Assembly (NCBI RefSeq): GCF_001659605.2
Contig: NC_035176.2
Coordinates: 33,598,716 to 33,662,715, forward strand
DNA length: 64,000 bases
Reading direction: 5' to 3'
Source: Manihot esculenta
Lineage: Eukaryota > Streptophyta > Magnoliopsida > Malpighiales > Euphorbiaceae
Part shown: one piece after another, positions 60,530-64,000 of the stretch
How the letters are laid out: each line of letters starts with the position of its first letter
How positions within the stretch are numbered: the first letter of the stretch is position 1
Program-made: the position numbers and the translations under genes
The notes under the pieces: generated by a model
The model's database searches: none
Told to the model about the DNA's origin: nothing
Seen by the model: the letters and a program-made list of their open reading frames with translations, nothing else

Positions 60530-61304
60530 TGATGTGTCAACGATGGCGTATCAGTATACGATGGTTAAGGTACAGCAACATCAACGGTGCCGTTAGCAGA
60601 AGAAGACATCACAGATGTCAACTGGGCCTTTTCGACGGGATTAGCGGTCTAAACCGGCCCATGTAGATTTAACAATTCACCTCTACATGCTAAACTGATT
60701 AATAATTGATATTATATTATGGGTCAACTTGAAGGATGTAAATCAGGCTAACAATTTATTTAACAGAATGAGTGAATAGGTTGATTTCATTTTGAAAAAA
60801 ACAGAAATTAGATCATTTTAAAAGAGAAACAAATTAATGTATTTTTAAAAATTTAAGTACATTTTAGTAATTATTATGTTTTTCTTTTAAATATAATCTT
60901 AAATTTCTTTTTAAAAATCAATTTTTTAAAATTATTTTAATAAATAAAGTATATTAAATTTAATGTTAGATCAGGTTTTAATATTTTTTAAAGGTACTTT
61001 TCAAGCATAATAAATAATAATTTGGTATATTATTATTATTATTATTATTAATTGGGGCTTATGATAATGCAAGGTAAGAACGTAGGCCCAACCCAGCCCA
61101 ATAAGTGGGCTTAGCTTCGTGGAATGTAGTAAAGCGGGTAGGACACCATATCAGAGGTCGAGTCGGGCAAACGACCTTGCAGACTGCAGCAGAATACCAC
61201 CGTCTCGCCGGCTACAAGCCGTCGTATATTTACTTCGTTTTAAGATATCTTGCTCCTTCATTTGGGATTCAGTAGCAGCGAAAGCTCAATTCAATCGAAG
61301 AGAA
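60530..61304. promoter_or_regulatory. Shared head-to-head promoter region of CSN5 and the REI1-like locus
   Basis: About 0.8 kb lies between divergent start codons. Site II-like motifs cluster at both ends: GGGCC/GGCCCA near 60627 and 60656, and GGCCCA, AGCCCA and TGGGCT between 61084 and 61112. These motifs mark many plant genes for ribosome and proliferation functions. An ATT microsatellite (about 61027-61050) sits between. No TATA box is evident on either strand. Confidence 0.5.
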
Positions 61305-61418
61305 ATGCCAGGGTTGACATGCAATGCTTGTAATAAAGAATTCCAGGATGACGCGGAACAAAAGCTCCATTACAAGTCCGACTGGCATCGCTACAATCTC
61401 AAACGCTAGGTTCTCTTT

Positions 61419-61419
<1 letters not shown>

Positions 61420-61495
<76 letters not shown>
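61420..61495. repeat. Compound CT/TA microsatellite in REIL intron 1
   Basis: A CT run of some 18 units is followed by TATC and about 17 TA units. It starts about 15 bp downstream of the damaged splice donor. Expected to be length-variable. Confidence 0.9.
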
Positions 61496-61499
<4 letters not shown>

Positions 61500-62022
61500 A
61501 ATTTTTTCGCATATATTGTTGCTACGAACTGGGTAAAATTTCAGATTATTTTGGATCCTTTTTTTTTTCCTTTAGGATGTTTTTGTTATTGCTATTTTTA
61601 ATGTGTTATTGATTCTTGCTATCTAGGATTTTTGAGATTTATGAGTTGTCATCAAAGAAATGAATTCGTATGCTGTGTTGCACAATTTATTTGCAAAAGT
61701 TATGAATTGATGTTGATTATTTCAGAGATTATGTAGCTTTTACGTTTAAAGTCGATGGTTTTGATTAAGTTGCTCTTGTACTTCTGTTACCAGTTGTACT
61801 TAGCTACGCGATCAATAAAGGATATTTCACTTCTTTTTAAGAATGGGGTTATGGATGTAACATATCCTTTTGGTAGAGATTGTCAGGCTATTTTATGATT
61901 TTGAATTATGATTTGGGCTGTGTAGGAAGTATGTTTTGCTCGTAGCTGCTCTGCCAAAAGCGTCTATATTTGCTGGGTGATCAGTGATCATCCTAACATT
62001 TTTCAATGAGAATCATAAATAC

Positions 62023-62394
62023 TACGGTAAACTACAATTAGTCCCTATCATTTAGTGAAAACTACACTTTACTCTTGTATTTTTAAAAAAATCACCAATT
62101 TAGTCATTTTAGTCTAAAAGAACGAGTTGCTCCCTATCATGAAAATATAGTTAAGTCACCATTGTTTGTATTATTTAATGAAGACTAATTTTTTGTATCT
62201 ATTTAAACTACAGAGATAGAATTGTTGTAATTATGAAATTATAGGGACTAAATTGTAAATGAAATGAAAGAATCCGACATGATAGCGACTAATTTGTTGG
62301 TTTTCTAAAGATACAATGACTACACAGCTAGTTTTTTAAAACTACAGGGATTAGAGAGTATGTTTTCCTAAACTACAGGGACTATGGTCTACCC
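62023..62394. mobile_element. MITE-like element in REIL intron 1
   Basis: 372 bp flanked by a direct repeat TAAATAC (62016-62022 and 62395-62401). The left end TACGGTAAACTACAATTAGT resembles the reverse complement of the right end (GGGTAGACCATAGTCCCTGT), giving imperfect terminal inverted repeats. The interior repeats phrases like ACTACAGGGACTA and encodes nothing. Family not identified. Confidence 0.65.
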
Positions 62395-63879
62395 TAAATA
62401 CTAATCATGTAGCATTACCTTTTCACTTAAGGTTGTCTTCCCTTTTTTCTTTTGGGGTCAAATTTTTATCTCTTACTTTTGATCTTATTCTTGCAAAAAA
62501 AAAAAAAATAAATCAGGTAGCTGGTGTTCCAGGGGTGACTGAAGCATTGTTTCTCGCTAGACAGTCTGCACTTACTTTAGAGAAAAATAAATCAAGTGAG
62601 ACCCCTATGCTATATAGTTGTGTTATATGTGGCAAGGGATATCAAAGTCCCAAAGCTCATGCTCAGCATCTTAAATCTTGGAGCCACATCATGCATGCTT
62701 CTCAAGGAACAAACCAAGATGAGGATAAGGCAGTGATTAAACCACTTTCCCTTCGGGGCATTAATAAGCATCCCCCGCAAAGGGAAGTAGATAATCAATT
62801 AAGTGAAGGTAGTGATGAATGGGAAGAGGTTGATCCAGAGGAAGAGTTGATTGCTGAGGCACAAACTCATTGACTGATTTGAATGTAAATGAGGCCTCTG
62901 ATGAAGATATGGATGAGAGTGAAGGCGATGATTTGTTGAATCCATCTTGTTGCTTTATGTGTGATCAAGAGCATGATAATTTAGAAAGTTGCATGGTTCA
63001 CATGCACAAGCAGCATGGCTTTTTTATTCCTGATGTTGAGTATTTGAAGGATCCAAACGGTCTTCTTACTTATCTTAGTCTCAAGGTACTAAGTATTTCG
63101 TGTTCTTTCTTGCTGCAATTTATTTTTATTTTTATATATTTTTTTTCATGTCAAAGTTGTTCACAGATATTCTCTCTTTTGTGTTGTCCAGGTGAAGAGG
63201 GATTCATGTGTTTGTACTGTAATGATAGATGCCTTCCTTTAACAGCTTAGAAGCTGTTAGGAAGCATATGGTAGCAAAAAGTCATTGTAGGGTACATTAT
63301 GGTGATGGTGATGATGATGATGAAGAAGCGGAATTAGAAGAATTCTATGATTATAGCAGCAGGTTTATGTCTTCTCCATGCCCTGATCATTTTGGCATGA
63401 TAATTTAAATCAAGTGTCTTCTTTACTATACTTTTTCTTTTAACATTTTTGTATTAGCACTGATTATAATGAGCCGAGTTTTATCTTGTTCTTGACTTGG
63501 CTGCTTGTCATTACTTTTTAAAAGACCATCTTTAGTTTATTGACAGATAAAATGTTTAATCTGTCGGTTGAAAAATTTTGTTTTGTGGTTGCAGTTATGT
63601 AGATGAGGATGGGAAACAACTGATTACCTCAGGTGATGTGGCCGACACTGTAGAACTTGGAAATGGTGGTTCAGAGCTCATTGTAACCACAAGATCTGAT
63701 AATAAAATATCATCCAAAACCCTTGGTTGTCGAGAATTTTTGCGCTATTATCGCCAGAAACCACGACCCTCAGCTGCCAATGATGGGACCATTGCTGCTG
63801 CACTGGCCTCTAGGTTAGCTGTTAATCTCCCTTTTAAAATTTGTCCTAACTAACAAATAATTTGAATTCATATACACAT

Positions 63880-63906
63880 TCCCCTCCCCCTCCCCCTCCC
63901 CCTCTG
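63880..63906. repeat. CCCCCT short tandem repeat
   Basis: About four CCCCCT-type hexamer units in the intron before the last partial REIL exon, next to the polypyrimidine tract. Confidence 0.8.
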
Positions 63907-64000
63907 CTTTTAAAAGAAGTACAAAGCAAAATGCAAGAAAGTTGCTTCATGGCTTCTAAACTGTGGTCTGTTTTTCAGGTACAGAGGCATGGGATTGGCA

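Larger units (their letters stand above)
61305..64000 (+). pseudogene. REIL: REI1-like (ZNF622/REIL) 60S maturation factor, degenerate, 3' end outside window
   Basis: REI1/REIL proteins act in late cytoplasmic 60S ribosomal subunit maturation. Recognisable parts: exon 1 from 61305 (MPGLTCNACNKEFQDDAEQK, a C2H2 finger); an exon from about 62517 (VAGVPGVTEALFLARQSALT, then a finger YSCVICGKGYQSPKAHAQHL); LNPSCCFMCDQEHDNLESCM to LLTYLSLK, ending near 63085; 63192 onward; 63595-63813; and a last partial exon from 63980. Lesions: exon 1 ends CGC-TAG immediately before the donor GT, where relatives have Lys; the frame shifts near 62865, where EAQTH meets a stop while the conserved NVNEASDED continues in another frame; one base seems missing near 63204; and another near 63238 (CCTTTAACAG), giving a TAG. 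All other family landmarks are clear. Sequencing error cannot fully explain four separate breaks. Confidence 0.82.

Overview
This is a window of eudicot plant nuclear DNA, probably a rosid. The evidence is many short GT-AG introns, AT-rich spacers, plant-specific families (a CBS/PPR fusion, a DUF761 protein, a plastid FAD oxidoreductase, a plasma-membrane H+-ATPase with a penultimate Thr), plant-style mobile elements and a plastid-type trnI relic. The species cannot be named from the sequence. All exon junctions below were read by eye from splice sites, reading-frame continuity and remembered family sequences; no search was run.

Layout. (1) 1-4640, minus: beta-COP of the COPI coat, running off the left edge. 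(2) 6397-7866, plus: intronless FAD-dependent oxidoreductase with a plastid-like leader. (3) 7958-13550: a 5.6 kb LTR retrotransposon with 5-bp target-site duplications but no recognisable gag-pol. (4) 14561-18964, plus: CBS-domain PPR protein, 12 exons. (5) 20330-20695, plus: small DUF761 protein. (6) 21204-22481, minus: calmodulin-binding-like acidic protein. (7) 25.7-29.66 kb, plus: RING-H2 E3 ligase. (8) 29.7-34.2 kb: no gene seen, but a trnI-CAU-like relic and a local duplication. (9) 34179-35435, minus: SAGA subunit ADA1/Tada1. (10) 39580-43508, plus: CENP-O homologue that looks like a pseudogene. (11) 44736-51090, minus: P3A H+-ATPase, 16 exons, 954 aa. (12) 55448-60510, minus: CSN5, six exons, with mobile-element debris in two introns. 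(13) 61305 to the right edge, plus: REI1-like (ZNF622) ribosome-maturation factor with several disabling lesions.

The intact genes are housekeeping or regulatory: vesicle coat, organelle RNA-type protein, chromatin coactivator, ubiquitin/COP9 control and membrane energisation. Gene order partly recalls Arabidopsis chromosome 5 around At5g10650-At5g10710 (RING protein, calmodulin-binding protein, CBSPPR1, CENP-O) and the AHA5-REIL2 neighbourhood on chromosome 2; this is from memory and unchecked. Two normally conserved genes (CENP-O and REIL) are decaying among intact neighbours. The simplest inference is gene loss after a whole-genome duplication, with working copies elsewhere. I saw no novel multi-gene system. 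The most informative items are the two pseudogenes, the non-autonomous retrotransposon with its tandem repeats, the trnI-like relic, and the overlapping mini-uORFs ahead of the H+-ATPase.
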